Source of the DNA: Lingula anatina
Taxonomy: Eukaryota; Brachiopoda; Lingulata; Lingulida; Lingulidae
Direction: 5' to 3'
NCBI RefSeq assembly: GCF_001039355.2
Contig: NW_019774803.1
Coordinates: 68,508 to 130,507 of the forward strand
DNA: 62,000 bases
Part shown: positions 1 to 14,100 of the stretch, one piece after another
Layout: every line of letters begins with the position of its first letter
Position numbering within the stretch: position 1 is the first letter of the stretch
Made by a program: the position numbers and the translations under genes
The notes under the pieces: generated by a model
The model's database searches: none
What the model was told of the DNA's origin: nothing
What the model saw: the letters and a program-made list of their open reading frames with translations, nothing else

Positions 1-1602
1 GCATTCAATTAAGTACAAAGTATCTGGCCAATAGCGTATCTAGGTGGGGTACAGTGACAACTAGCAACGTGTCCTCTCCTTAAATTCGCAGGTACAATCC
101 CTCCCCAAATGTCCCCTTCTATTCTCTCAAAATAATGACATTTACCTGGAATGCAAAGAAAGTCGGTTGCGAGACTTCTATTTCCCGGTATACTTTGCTC
201 TGTGCAATTTCCGTCCTCGCTTATTACGTATTCCTTTAACTAAAATAAATCACAGAATAAAACTTTAACTTAAATAAATCACAGAATAAAAAAAAAAAAG
301 AATTAATAATCAAAAGAAAAGAAAAAATAAAAAAAAAGAAAGAAAATCAGTGACATTCTATCACGCAGTGCGATTAGTGTTATCTTCAACTTTTCAGTTC
401 ACTTCTTGGACTATCACTCAACTGTTATTCAAGACGAGATCACGGTAGTTCAACATTCCACCATTTTTATTGATAAATGTTCTGATCTTTGCCCTATCTT
501 TGGGATTTATTGACGTTCCAAACTATTTCATCATTCATCAGACTGTCTAAGGACATGCAATGGCCGCCAAAGACGACACTTAAGATACAAATTAATGGAT
601 TGCACTGGTATCACTTTTAAAGTGTTTTTTCTCAATCTAACAACACTGATGTAAGAACTTCAGTAAACCTACCAAATAAGTAAATATGGCACAGCTTTTA
701 AAAGGCAGCTTAGTGCAAATGGGAAATGAAATATTTTAAAGCCTATTTAAAAAAAAAATACCTCACTGACTTGAAAAAAAAAAGACATATATTACGGTAT
801 GTATGGAATTTTCTCCATACTGGAACTTTACATCAAGCAGTCCGGTAGGAATCTTTTTCTCCTTTAGACAACATGAAAAATGGTACTGCAGGAGGGTCCA
901 ATTTACCCGCATGCAGGTAAATTACAGGCCTTTAACGGCTGCCGAACAGCGTTTTTGTCATCCCACGTCCCTGTTCTAACAACTATTTGTATTTTGTCTA
1001 CCTATGTAAGTGTTATTTTAATCTCCGTGTGCTGTAAGCAACCTTGCGGGAGCCGATTTCATCGTCAGTTAATTGTCTAAGAGTGGCATCCATGTGGCAC
1101 CCTGCGTTTCAGAGCTCTCTGGAAATCCGTTCCTCTGCCATCAGCATGGGCCTGCCATTCTACCAGTCAACGAAACGACAGAGGCATGTTTACAGCAGAG
1201 ATGAGATTTTCTTGGGACCTGTATAATTTGGGGGGTTCTTTATTGCCTTTTTAAGTCTTACTTGAAATGAATGTTGAGCAGACGATATTTCATCCCAAGG
1301 AAAGGGATTCGGGTTTGTTGGTATTATTGAAATACCACACTAATATGTCATATGTCTTACAAAACAACACTGACGAATACTGGTTTTGTTAAGGTGCGTG
1401 TATTTATGTGTGTTTTTTTAGGAGGGGGGGGCAAGATAAAATATTATTTTACTATTCTTTATAAGGGGGGGTGCTTCAAAAACTAGTGGGCATGCGCAGA
1501 CCCTCTTGGGTTCGCCACTGCAGGGCCATATTTAATATCATACATGAAATCGGGAACGTTACGAGCTTCTTCTTCCTTTTTGTGTCTGTTTAGTCTACTT
1601 AC

Positions 1603-1850
1603 ACTGGGTTTCCACACCTAAATCGAAGATCGATCTTACAGGATCGAACCATCTCCGAGGGGTTTTTCGCGAAATTTCTTTCAACTTAAGCGGCTTAGAT
1701 GTCTGTCACGCCTGAAGCTGCAAAACGATAATTAATTACCCCCTACAAGCTTCAGTAGGCGTGACAGACACCTAAGCCGCTTAAGTTGATTGCAATTTAG
1801 CGAGAATCCCCTAAGGGATAGATCGATCAACAGTTAGTACGACAGGATCT
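1603..1850. mobile_element. Inverted-repeat (MITE-like) element
   Basis: A strong inverted repeat is visible: 1682-1719 (…CTTAAGCGGCTTAGATGTCT…) is the reverse complement of 1748-1788 with few mismatches. Outer parts carry ACTGGGTTTCCACACC at the left and GATCGATC motifs on both sides. A half copy with the same inner sequence and an end reading GGGAACCCAGT lies at about 25395-25520, which shows it is a dispersed family. No target duplication was resolved, so the outer borders are approximate. Confidence 0.55.
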
Positions 1851-2477
1851 AGGAATCACATATGTTTTATCGGCTTGGTGATTTTGAATCTTTACTAAAG
1901 AGTTCTTGTTATGTTTACCAAGCTGCGGTAGCATAGATATTAACCCTGACTGTCTGGTAATCTTATGAAACCATATAGCGATAACGTGTGGTTTCGTGAG
2001 GTTAGCAAACATACATCTGCTCTCTTCCTAATGTGATATATCATTTTTCATAATCTTTTGAAACCTTGGGTTGTAATGAAATCATGTTGTGCGGAAGTCA
2101 GGGCATGTTTTATTTTGGTTCTGTAGCCTTTTGAGTATAATAAACAGCTCACTTTAGGAAATAAGACAGGCAGTTCATTTAAACCTCCAAAGTGTCGTAA
2201 TAATAATCTCAAAAAATGAAGGAAAATTGGAAGAAAAAAAGAGAAAGAAAAATGAAAAAAAGAAAGAAAAATAAAAAGAGAGAGAGAGAGACTGCAATGC
2301 GTCACCACTATTAGATATTATTGATTTTGGTATGGATGCTCCCATTTCATCCCCGTTTTATTATTTTTCCCAAAGTGTCAATGTCACTCTAATTATTTCC
2401 TGATACCGTGAGATGTAATGATAGCAGAATGTGCCTCCACGCCCAACGAATTCATAACCTGGATCAACAGCCTTTTT

Positions 2478-2712
2478 ACCTCCGCCAAGGAGGTTATGTT
2501 TTCACCCCTGTTTGTCTGTTTGTTTGTCATCAACATAACTCAAAAAGTAATGGACCGACTTTGATGAAAATTTGAGGAACTGTCAGAAGTGGACCAAGGA
2601 AGAGATGGTTAGTTTTTGGTGGTGATCCGGATCAATAATCAATCAATAATCAATAATAATAAAAAATTGCTGCCTTGGCGGAGGTCTGCGCTCTCGCAGT
2701 GCTTTTCTAGTA
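2478..2712. repeat. Dispersed repeat with CCTCCGCC…GGCGGAGG ends
   Basis: The element begins ACCTCCGCCAAGGAGGTTAT and ends CCTTGGCGGAGGT. Inside it carries a (TTTG)n-like stretch and the phrase CATAACTCAAAAAGTAATGG. A second copy lies in opposite orientation at about 20390-20655, with (CAAA)n/(CAGA)n and AACTTTTTGAGTTATGTTG. The layout resembles a short non-autonomous interspersed repeat seen in many invertebrate genomes (from general knowledge). It has no coding capacity. Confidence 0.6.
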
Positions 2713-5248
2713 CTTGTACTAAAAAGTTTTTTGTTACCATCTTAAGAAACCATTTGCACTCAAATGAGGCACAGATAAAATATTGAATCTCTAAACTGAA
2801 TTTGCCATATTACTTGTATTGCTCATAAGTCTGCAATCTGTCTGCTTTATTAAGAATGAAAAATTAAAAAATGTAGAGTAATTTTAAGAATACCATTTCG
2901 TTTTGTGATGAATAATCCCTTTTTTTGTATCACCATTTAAAAGTACCTATCCTGATAGCATTGATCCCTCATTTGATGCTTAACCTTTGCCAAAACACTC
3001 TGCAAGGGGGCATCTTCACCTGGCTGTTCTATTGAGAGGTTGTTAATCATCTGCTAGCACATGCACATACCATGTTGCCGGGAATATACAGAACGCCTGG
3101 CTTTATTAATGGATCTTTTATTTAAAAAAATAATTTATTTCTTGTAATTATTCATGTTTATTCTTATCGCCACATTGTTGTCTGGTTCGATAAAATATGG
3201 TCTGGAGTAAATGTCCCCTCTCACCGCTCGCTCTCCCTTTCTCTCCCTTTCTCTGTCTCTCTATTTCTCTCGTTGGTAAACATTCGTTTCGAGGTTACAA
3301 ATTCCATAAATAAGGAAGTAGCTGACATACAGAGAGAGATATAAACTGCTGTAACACGTTTCCTTCATTTCACTAATGGCTATAGCTAAGTACCACATAG
3401 ATAACTAATAGGAGAACATACACTCTAGCGCACTGGTACCTTACTATATGGAACGAGTAAAATTAAGTTTTCTTTTTCACTTCAGAAATCTATGGCCAAA
3501 ATTTTATGTTAATATATTCGACTTCTTATGGAGAATATACAAATAATTGATAATTTGGTGTAATGCGGAATATTCTGTAGATTATGGAGGCACATGTGTT
3601 CTGTGTTTGGGTCGCTCAAGCAAACATCAATCAAAGAATTTTAGTTGATTTTAAGCGATGAGCCGGTAATTTTTATATTTACTTAACAATACATGCATGG
3701 ATGTTGCCATCTTTGGAATGCTTATATTCGCATGCATACAAGTAATGATTCATGTTTACTTTAAAATCTGATTAACCTCACTGCTATAGTCACGCGTTCT
3801 TGACCGAATAATGATTTGCTTATCCACGAGCCGTTTTACCTTACTTATCTGTTCATTAGTTAATTATATTTCCATCGCGTTTAAATATAAATATTTACCT
3901 ATCTGTCTTAAAAAAGGGATACCCCTTTGTTAAAAACGTAGACATAATTTGTTTATACTGTTTTTTACTGTGGATGTACTTTTATGAACGTATCTTTTTC
4001 TGTCTAGAGGGACAAAACTTACCAGAAGTGCTATAATTTTATCATGCCGGACAATCGATCTCTGCTATCAGGGATTGTGTCAGTTCCAATCTTCTGAAAC
4101 ATGTATGTTATATTCTATAGATTTAATCATTGTGTGGCTTTTGGCATAATACCCAGTGGGGTCTTTAAACCCCTGGTCTGAGTTAGGAAAGTCTGTTTCG
4201 GTACTCCGTATCTTTATCTGTCATTTTCTAAGTGGATTAAACGGAGAGCGATTTGATTTAAAAGTAAAAACGTTTCCCTAATAAGTTTTGCAATTGTTTT
4301 AGAAGCATGGCAAGTGTTGCATTTAGATGAAACTAAAAATTATTTCATCGATGGACGTTACTGTAAATTAAACCCATTTGTTTCTCGGCAAAATTGTTCG
4401 CTACTTCCAACAACACATTTAAATTCACTTCAGTTCATAGGGGAAATTGGCAGCAGAGTAATGCTTTATTGAAGCCATCTAAGATAACCACAGTTCATGT
4501 AATCTAATTCTGGAGAGTACGCCGGGTTATGGTATCCGTTTATGATTGGGTTTAAAGTGCTGCCTTCTGTAAAAGCCACTCAACTTTTTCAGTCGAAAAT
4601 AATTTCTTGGATGAATTAATTTGAACTCTTCGATTCACCCAATTTAGCACTGTTATCATCCTGCATTAATATGTCCAAGTGCACATGTACTTTTAAATGC
4701 CGTTCGTCTGGCATTAGTTGTATGGTGGTTTGATAGCACTTGTGTTTACTTCGTTCATTCAGTTATGCCACCGGGGTAGCCAAATAGGTCTTTGGGTTAG
4801 GGGTTTAAGAAAATGTTTCTGAAACATTTCTTTTTCTGTTAAGTAAGTGTACGTAAAGAGATATGCACTCTCCGTGTACTTTATCGTAGGGTCATGGCCA
4901 CTGTATCAAAATGTGCTTGTGTCAATAGATAATTGGTCATTTTAATCTTTTAATACAATCCACCGCAGGTTTTATTAAGCTCTTATCATTTTACTGTTTA
5001 AATAATATTAAGATTTGGAATGTATCTGAGAGCAGTGATTAGACTTACGTAAAGAAATTTTCATTGTGTACGGATTTTTTAAATAACTGAATATTAATTA
5101 ATTGCTTTATTGACTCACTCCATCATTCAATCTTACATCAACTCATCCATTCACATTATCATTGGTTCATTCATTCTTAATTTTTTTTTTTTTTTTTTTT
5201 GATTCCTTGCTTGAAATAACTCAAATTTTGGACCCTTTGTAATTGCAG

Positions 5249-6969
5249 CTCCAGATTTCAAAGAAAGACTGCGAACCTACCAAGAAGTAGATGCTGGAGA
5301 AACAGTGTCTCTAGAATGTTTACTATCCGGATTCCCTGTCCCAGAGGTCACGTGGTACAAGGAGGACCAAGTATTGACCAATGAATTTCCGTATAAAATA
5401 GAACACGATGGCGGACGACACAAATTGACAATTTCGACTGTATGGAAGCAAGACGAAGGGGCATATAAGTGTAAAGCTGAAAACAAGGAAGGAAGCAGCT
5501 CTACTTTAGGTTATATATCTGTTAAAGGTGAGATGAACCTACATGCAGCAGCCATGTTTTCTCAATTATATCACTCATTGACGTCATCGGTGAGGGTGAA
5601 GGTCATGGTTAATAAAAACGAGATCAGTATAGTGAGATGGGTTCCATAGTCCTAGATAACAAGTCCAGCTCACCAATATCTAGTACAGGACAGGGTTAAC
5701 CGGTAATTACAAAGTCAGCATATTAGGGAATGTCACCTGTATACAATAATGGGGAAGGGGCTACCATTCCTGTTGCACCAGAATATTCAAATAGTTTGAT
5801 TGCACACACGCACATACATACAAGAACACATGCATTGGTTTGTTCATCAATGTACTAATTGGATATAAATAGCGGAAGGTCGTTGCCGCTGCAATATCAC
5901 AGAAATTGATTTCTTAGCCCGAAAACGAGGAGGCGATGCCCAATGCGGGAATTAAATCAATGAACTAGAGGGCAATATTCACTGGAGCTGTTTAATGACT
6001 TCAAAGCAGAGGGATAGGAGATCATTTCCGACAGAAATTGCTGCATATTGACCCAACAGTCGCCTTGCACACCACTTCCAACCGTCCCAGGTCACGTGAT
6101 AACACAACTTAAATCAGACTCAGATTTAACTTGCATGGGCGGCATTAAATGGCCACGTGGAATATTGCCATATTTTTACTCACTCATTATTTATTTATTT
6201 ATTTATTTATTATGAATGTTGGTGGTAGTCCTGGGTTTTTATATTTATTTACCCAATTCATTAATTACTTTTTGCAAAAGGTCACTTGACACCCATCTCA
6301 GTACCATAAAGAAAACAAATGAACACATTTTAAAAACACCAGAGTGTAAGCAAACACCGAAATAATACTGCATCAAAAGGGATATTATACTGTTTGTATT
6401 ATTCTTTCTTCCCTAGGAGAGGCACGATCCCGCTCCAGATCCCCTAGTCCTCGTCGCCATCGCAACAACCCACGTGCTGTGTCCCTCTCCCCCATGGTGT
6501 CCACTATAACAGAGAACATCAGCGACGAGGAGAGGGAAGAACAAGAGTACAGCAGGCTGCCGCCTTCTCCTGTGCTCAGCTCCTTAGAACAATTACGGAA
6601 AGAATATAAAAAGGCGCGGAAACACGCTTCTCTCCTTAGCAAATCCAATAAAAAGTCACAGCACAAAGGACATTTAGAGAATGACAAGTTAATACAAAAT
6701 GATTCCTCGTTGCTGGATAAACATGGAAGACAGGTTGTACAGGATGCTGTGGCAAAGTCCGAGAAACAACGAGATGATGCGAGATATCAGGCCATAAGGG
6801 ACTCTATAGTGAAAAAGACTAAGAAGGGTGTACCGAATGGTGACTCTGGAACAAATGATATATCATTCATAGAGGATAAAAAACTAAAAGTGTTGCCAGA
6901 TATTGAACCCGACTCAAAACCAACCGCTGACACTAGACAATCTAGGAAAAGAAGTAAGTAAAGTTCAGT

Positions 6970-7021
<52 letters not shown>

Positions 7022-9393
7022 ATGGGGAGAGAGAGAAAGAGAGAGATGGAAGGTAGCATATGTCTTTCTCCTAATAACTTTTATCTACCAATATTTATTG
7101 AAACGAATTGTGTGGTACGTGGGTACTTCAAATGCATTCCCCATTTTATGCTCTGTATACTACCGGGTATTAACACACTCAATCAAATATAAACCGTTCA
7201 TTTGAATTACGCACGTTTCACAATTTACGAAGAGTGTAGATACAAACATGTTTGCCCTCAGACTTCCTCTTATCCTTAATTAACCAGGTTTCCTCTCATC
7301 CCAGCGTTAACCTTTAAGACTTGCATGTACCTGAGCGTTCTTCCCCCACCAGGTAGTTCCAGGACATTCTGTAATTTAACAATCCTATGTATGACGAAAA
7401 TGGCATGTTTCGCATGTGCTTGAGCTCATTGGCATGCTAATTTGTTCATAAAGGATGATCCAGCCTTCCTTTCCACTGCTCTTTATGTGTTACACGTCTT
7501 ATTCCCAGAAAGCGCTTTCGTTGGATTATTTTAAGTATGACAGAAGCGGTGTTTGTCTTTGTTTTGGTGACATTTATGTTATTTCTTAGAGGATAAATAT
7601 ATAATAAATATATCACTCGAACATTGTTTCCAAACGTTTAAACAGGATGCATGACCCATTGCACACAACCAGTACCCCAGTACCGTGCAAACCTGTTATT
7701 TCTCTTATTAGCAAAAAGAAACAATCGGATTTAATTTATTTTGGTCGCTACAAATAGGGTTTTATGAAAGACATGTTAACAGAAATAATATCAGCCGGCG
7801 TATAGCCAAGTCATGTCTGCCCTTGACCGTTACATGTTATTCTCAGTTGAATAAATGTGTGCATTCACGGAACATATAGAACATCCCAACATAATGAGAC
7901 CCATATATATACCTGCCTAAAACTGCCTACCTATGTAACTACACCGAATTATATATACCTAAAATAGAAATTTTCTTTACTTATAGACTAAATATCAAAC
8001 ACGACCTCTTATGGACCTTGGTCACGTGAATAGTAATGTCGCACCTGAAATCCGACGCTCATAAAACAAGACACTGTCGTAAACCAGCGGAGTTGGAGGT
8101 CCTGGACGCGGCTGAGTGTGTGTTGGGGGGTGGGTGGGGGGGTGGGGGGGGGGCGTTGGGTCCAAATGTGAACTGATTCTGGAGCGAGATCACCATTCAC
8201 GAGACCAAAGTCCGTAGGTGGTGGACCGAAACGTGTTTATGTTATTTAGTCTCTAAGGAAATAATAATTCGGTTTTATCATCCTAGCTAGAGACCATGAA
8301 ATGCCTCTTTCATAGTTAATGTACCTACCTAAGCACCCATACATCTTCTGACACCTACCCTAACCTACCTATCCTTAACGTGTTCTAAAAGAATTTGTAT
8401 GTTTTACACCTGCACCTGCTTTCCCTATTTACTGCGGTTACCTTATGTTAGCGGAACTTAGTTTTAAAGCGTCTCTCATATTTGTCTTATTTCTCGAAAT
8501 GAAATTAATGTACATATTTCATTGTAAATATTGTGAAAAGCCATACCTAACTTGCTGACTTCGCTTCTTATCTGAGAAAACATTCCTTCACAGTGAATAC
8601 GTTCCGTATCAGTTCAACGTAATCAAAGTGAAGCAGAATCAACCCGTGTAAAAGAAAGCTGACAGCTTGAAAATTTACTGAGAAGAGCATCATTAATCAC
8701 CAGTTAATTTCAGTCGTTAGTTCTGTGGCACTTCGGTTGCAGATTGGTGCTTTTGGCCATACATAAACGAACCGAAACTTGATTGTGCATGGCATTTTTG
8801 TGGGACATGGGGGTAATTTTATTTAGTTTAGCCAAAGCGCTAGCAAATGACAAATGTGTCTTAGAGTTTAGACGCAAGTAAAATGAATTGCGAGATCGCT
8901 TGATGTATGAACCTTGCAGGACTGTGCACGCGCTTTCTTTAAAATTCCCGGCTCATCCTGAGTAACAATGATCTTTGTATAAATTCCAGGAAAACCGAGG
9001 CCATTCGAAGTGGACACGAGCAGATCGCGAAGTAGGGAGAATAGCTTGAATGATGATGTTCAAACCATGCATGAGAACGGCCTTGCTGGACACTATAGTT
9101 CGTTCGAAACTAACCTGGATGCGACCGCTAACTCTAAGCAGAGCGATGGCTCAGTTACGAAACTGTTCTCTACTGTAGAAAGTGACTCCTCCAGGGGCAA
9201 CAGCATCATAGAGCATGCGGACGGAGAGCATGAAATGTTGCCGTTCTCTGTTGAAACGATTTATTATTTTGCTGCTCTTATTCCTGTACTTTCACTGTTA
9301 ACGCTGTCGTTTGGTTGGAACACGTTTAGTTTTGTTGTTTGCGTCCTGTTTATGACTATTGTACATGCGTTGTTTGGCAAGTTAATGGAATAA
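5249..9393 (+). CDS. Ig I-set protein with Ser/Arg-rich linker and hydrophobic tail (3' exons only)
   Basis: Three exons join in phase: 5249-5527, 6417-6953 and 8990-9393 (stop TAA). Each is bordered by AG and GT. Exon 1 encodes a complete I-set Ig domain: SLEC as first Cys, VTWYKED as core Trp, and DEGAYKCKAENKEG with the second Cys. Exon 2 starts with an RSRSRSPSPRRH-type segment followed by a charged, probably helical or disordered region rich in K/E/S. Exon 3 continues with another RSRSRE segment and ends in a hydrophobic tail of one long or two short membrane-spanning stretches (YYFAALIPVLSLLTLSF and NTFSFVVCVLFMTIVHALF), five residues before the stop. The phases (2 bases in, 1 base out) are consistent. 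The 5' exons are not found, so this is a partial gene. The Ig domain resembles those of muscle or cytoskeletal Ig proteins, but the linker and tail are not assigned to any named family. Confidence 0.8.
6974..7020. repeat. (TG)n microsatellite
   Basis: About 23 uninterrupted TG units directly after the second Ig-gene exon, inside the intron and followed by a GA-rich tract. The cysteine/valine open frames across it are repeat artefacts. Confidence 0.95.
7980..8250. mobile_element. MITE-like inverted repeat with G-rich centre
   Basis: The left arm (about 7984-8045, containing AGACTAAATATCAAACACGA and GGACCTTGGTCACGTGAATA) is an imperfect reverse complement of the right arm at about 8183-8250. 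The centre at 8118-8160 is a run of G tracts separated by single bases. A related single arm lies at 13080-13185 in an intron of the CRT-like gene. The element is in the last intron of the Ig gene. Borders are approximate. Confidence 0.5.
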
Positions 9394-11165
9394 AAAGGGG
9401 AAACGACAGAGTTGAAATCCCGTTTGAGAGATTAAGTTTCATTCATGGAGGTGTCAATCGTGAATCCACACCCCCCAACTTCTCGATCCCCCCCCCCCCC
9501 AACAACCCAACCGATGAGAAACATTAAGTGCTACTAATATTGCTTTAACATGTGATGTCTTAGTCGGGCCGCTAATCAAACTGAACCTTGCGACATTCTT
9601 GTTTCCTTTATAACCTTTTCATGTTATTTTTTTCGATATGGCTTGCTTATTGTAAGATATAAACATGTGGCTGATTCCATTTTGCGTTTTCAGAAACCAC
9701 TCAATCGTTCAAGCGTCATGGGAATTCTTTATTTGTAAGTTTTAAAAAACCTGCCGTCGTTTTAAAGGGACCATTTGTGTGATTCTGGCAAGGAAAGATA
9801 ATGGCGTAGTCGACAATTTAGGAATAGTGTCTCACCAACACGATCGATCGTGTTTTAGAAAATCCCAATATGGATGTTTTTACGACCATTGAATCCAAGT
9901 GAACGGTTGCACGCCTTGCTGCATAGTCACTTTGAACGCAAGTGCAGGCGTTGTGATATCATTCTCAAAGGATGTATCGTGAAGGCATCTTTGGGATTTA
10001 AACACGGGCTATCGATAAAGACGGAAAATTGAACGATTTGCAATTGATATTGATAAGTCCCCAGAAGTCCTACAATCGGTCCTTTTTAACCATCCCCTCA
10101 TTGCTTGCGCACAGCTACGATGATATTAATGCGCACTTTTAATGTTACCTTGAAAACACATCACCTTGTTTACACTCCTTAACATTTGCCTCGTGGTATT
10201 TGATACGGCTTAAGACCATGGTTAAAGGTGAATAACTTAATTAACATCCCCTTCGTGTTAATATGATAACCCACGTGCTGTGTTTCGACCCAAGTTACAA
10301 AAAAAGTTTAAGGGCCAGGTTGGGTTTCCAGCTTTTAGCCTAGTCGAACATTTTAATTGGATATCAAAACTAACATCATAAAAGGTTAAAAAACCAAATG
10401 TTCAGATATTGACAGCAACAAGAAAGGTTTCTGGGAGGCAATGAGACCTCCCACCGCGTTACACACATGATAAGACATGCACATGCCCTTTACACATGAT
10501 ATTAGGGAGCATTGCATTTTTATGTTATTTGAAAAGAGACGCTCGAGGAATGTAAAACCAACTAGGGGGAGATTGATGGTTATGTTGTTGAAATGTACAG
10601 GTTAAGAGAAGTAAGTCAATGCTGCGTTAGTTAGATAACGTCATGAATAAAGCGCTATCCGGAAGGGCCTGGAAACTTTAATATAAAAAATGCTATATTG
10701 CCTGTCTCCGAGGCACCCCAAAACGAGCAACTCTGTCATGAGAAGAAATTAATAATATAATACAACATCTCATTTGTTCTTTCAATAATTAACTCAACGC
10801 CATTTCTAATTCACTAACACAGTTATTGTTGGTCAAAAAGTCGCAAAAACCGAGGCTTGAGTTTTTTTAAATACCTCTGTTGATTACTTGATAGCATAAA
10901 CCCCAATTTATTGCTTTTTCTTAGAAACGAAGCCATTTCAAATTCCTATAATAAAGAAACGGGACTGTTATTGCAAGTATAATTAGAATCTATCGGGAAT
11001 AATACGCACTCCGATCTCAGTCTTGCTGTCTGACCCGATAATCTTATGTTATACAATCGAATCAAATACCATTTAGAAAGAAAACCCTTAGGAAAACCCA
11101 TAACGTTTTATAAATTTTGCCCCTTGGACAGCACGATGCTGGAGAAACTTGGAATTCAGCGCCAT
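9394..11165. other. Spacer between the Ig gene and the CRT-like gene (convergent 3' ends)
   Basis: No exon is seen. The spacer contains the 3' flanks of the + strand Ig gene and the - strand CRT-like gene, which converge here, plus a C run at 9488-9501. No clear transposon was identified. Confidence 0.6.
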
Positions 11166-14100
11166 CTATTTTATCCTGGTGACACTACTTGAGCTGTCTG
11201 AGCCGTCGCCATCTATAAGGTTTATGGAGTGATACTGGACTTTGGAGACACTGCCGCTCAGCAGACGATTTGCTGCGTCTTCGTCGATGTGACCTCTGAC
11301 GACCACCGTCTTTTCTGGAGCTCTGTGAAACAACAAGCGAATATTTTGTAATAAAATGCAATGGGACATATCAGCACACATTGTGACAAATAGCGAGAAA
11401 ACCAAGAGGAGGGAAGTGCATCAGTATCAGTATAAATACAAGATTGACAATATTTATCATCATAATGGACATAAAGCTATTACAGTTATCAATCTAATCT
11501 TGAAATCCCATTATAATCTGCACTTGTCTATTGCTAGCCAAAGATTATTTAGTGATGGAAAGAAGCCGAATCACGACAAAATATCTAAAAGTATTATTGT
11601 GCACAGAAAATAATGAGAAATGATAAACGTCCTCTACTAGCAGAGTATATACTGTAACAAGTGAAGTAAATGTTAAATGAAAATGGCATTTAATAATCAA
11701 GCCAAAACACCGGATATCGTTACACATACACTGAAGGTAAACCTGCAGATTAAAACCAGTTAAAATTCAAGGATAAAATTGGTCAAAGTCTTACCCAGTG
11801 TTATATATGTAAACCGCCGGTAGCATGACGCACATGGCACCTATGCTAAGCCACGTGCTAAGCCCCACGTGAGGGTACCACTGAAACGGAGATTCTTCAA
11901 ATAGGGTCCAGAAAAGGAACAACAGCGGCGTGCGGACAGTCTGAAACAGGGGCGAGGTGACATGGAATCAGTAAAGACGAATTAAAATAGAAAATAAATT
12001 GTTGTGAATTATTAACGAGATGGTTTAAGGCCAGTAAAAACAGGGACATTATCGATTAACAATTAATACGAGAGAGAGAGAGAGAGACTGCTGTCCTGTT
12101 ATACGCAATCGTAAAGATGTAATATTTTAATGTTATGAATGTAGAGACCACGGATCTGAATTTGATATTGACTAATTTGACTTGTAGCAGTGTCAAGCAC
12201 TGACTGGGATAGCTTACTGTTAGAAATTTAATATATTTTTAACATCATTTGGGTTGAATTCGAGGAGGGCATAAATTAATTTGTAATACGTTATCTATAC
12301 ATAGGCAAGTCCCATCACTTATTTAAACAGGACAACGATCCATTATTGATAACTACAATACGACAAGAAGATTCGATGATTATAAATCTGAATTTGCCTT
12401 GGCTATCCATGCTCAATTAATTACTAAATTATGACAAAATACCCTTAATCATAGTTTGGCGATTCTTCAGACATACAGGCAAGGCAAGCCTGCAAGCGAC
12501 GAGATTAACATTGCTTAATTGTTGGTGATTAAAACTGATGCCTGTTGACATTTTGCACATCCTTTCTTGTAAACAAATCAGGCAATTAAGGTTTAATGTT
12601 AAATGTTTTTAGTAAGGTTTGACATATATCAGTTTTGCTTTGTAACTTGACTCCTCACCCGCCAAATGTCAGCTATGCAGTAACAAACATGCACTTCCTT
12701 CCCCTAACATTTAGCGAAGGCGCATACCTAGCTACAGTTGTATCTGTTTCAAAGCATAAAGTCCACGCTTACGTGAGATTAGCATTTGCAAAGGATACGA
12801 GCACGTGGTTGCTTTGCCACTTCCTTTTGTGCACGTTGAAATATGTTCCATAATGCCAACAGAACACGCTTAACTCGTGACATGGACTGTAGAAAAAAAC
12901 GTTCCTTCCTTGCTTGGGAAGTCGTATTTAAAACCTGCGTACCATAGCTTCTTATAGAACTGCAACCCCTACTGAAATCTGGATATTATACTATCTACAT
13001 GTACCACAAGAGCGAAAGAAAATATGTACAACCCCGTGAATGACACAATGGAAGATGTTTTTCACAGTAGATGGCTTAGGCGCTAGATGACCATTCAAGT
13101 GACCGAAGTCCAAAGATGGTGGACCTGAACGCCGTGTTTGACTCATAATATTTAGTCTCTAAATAAGGAACAATTCTGTTTAATCACATGCATTTTCTTT
13201 CGTGTTTATGTATAAACGGGACAGACATATCGCAACAGAATGTGCCCTCTGTTAAGGCTTTGTAAATCACAAAAGAGTGCTGCATTGTAAAACCAAGAAT
13301 GTAAGAAATAAAGAAAGAAAGCGAGAAAAGTAAAAAAAATCATACATAGCAGGCTTACCAGAACTATTGCCAGGTAATTTGCTCCCTCTCCAAACCGCAG
13401 AAGAAAGGCAATGGCGGCCATGCTGGTTGCATAACAGACAATGGAGCCAGTGGACATTAATGTTTCATACCAGTGGCACTCTGTACCAGACACGGACAGC
13501 GAACAGAGCAAATTGTACTCCATGCTGAAAATCACACGGGAAATTAAAGACAAATAGCATAAAAACCTTGCCCGTCTTTAAACCGAAAAAAGATGGCAGT
13601 TTTTTATTACTAGTGGTTGCTCTGCATCTACTTATCCTACACAAGAATAATAGTCCACCTTTATGCAGACAGTATTCTCTAGAATTTGAACTTTGTTTGC
13701 TGAAAACTATATAAGATGCACATTGCAATTTTAATGATCTTTTATATTCTAATTTTGATCGGGTGTAAAACAAAAATATACTCGAATATAAGGCGAAATA
13801 GGTTTAATGTTCTCTAGTGGCAGAAAAGTTCATACATAGTGAAAAACGATTTGTCTTTTCGGTAACTGTATCTATATTATGTTTTGCCATTCAGCATGCG
13901 CAACATAAATTCATGTAATGAAAATCACACAACCGGAAGTCACGTGTTCTCATACCTGTCCAAGAAATGCCCCATGCTGTCCACAGTCCCAAAGCCAGGG
14001 ATAACCTCGACCCAGAACAGCAGCAACACAGTCACAAATGTACAGAAAAAATTCCAGAACAAGACATAAGCCATGTTCAGTTCGTTTGCCGAGACTACTG

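Larger units (their letters stand above)
1..5248. other. Non-coding stretch upstream of the Ig-domain exons
   Basis: I see no convincing exon here on either strand. The open frames are short and have no recognisable protein character. The stretch holds A/T-rich low-complexity tracts (about 285-345 and 2215-2290), an inverted-repeat element near 1603-1850, an interspersed repeat near 2478-2712 and a long T run at about 5181-5200 just before the first recognisable exon. It may be intergenic DNA or introns of the + strand Ig gene, whose 5' end is not visible. Confidence 0.6.

Noticed and set aside
6974-7205. Two frames starting with Cys-Val repeats
   Set aside because: Direct translation of the (TG)n microsatellite.
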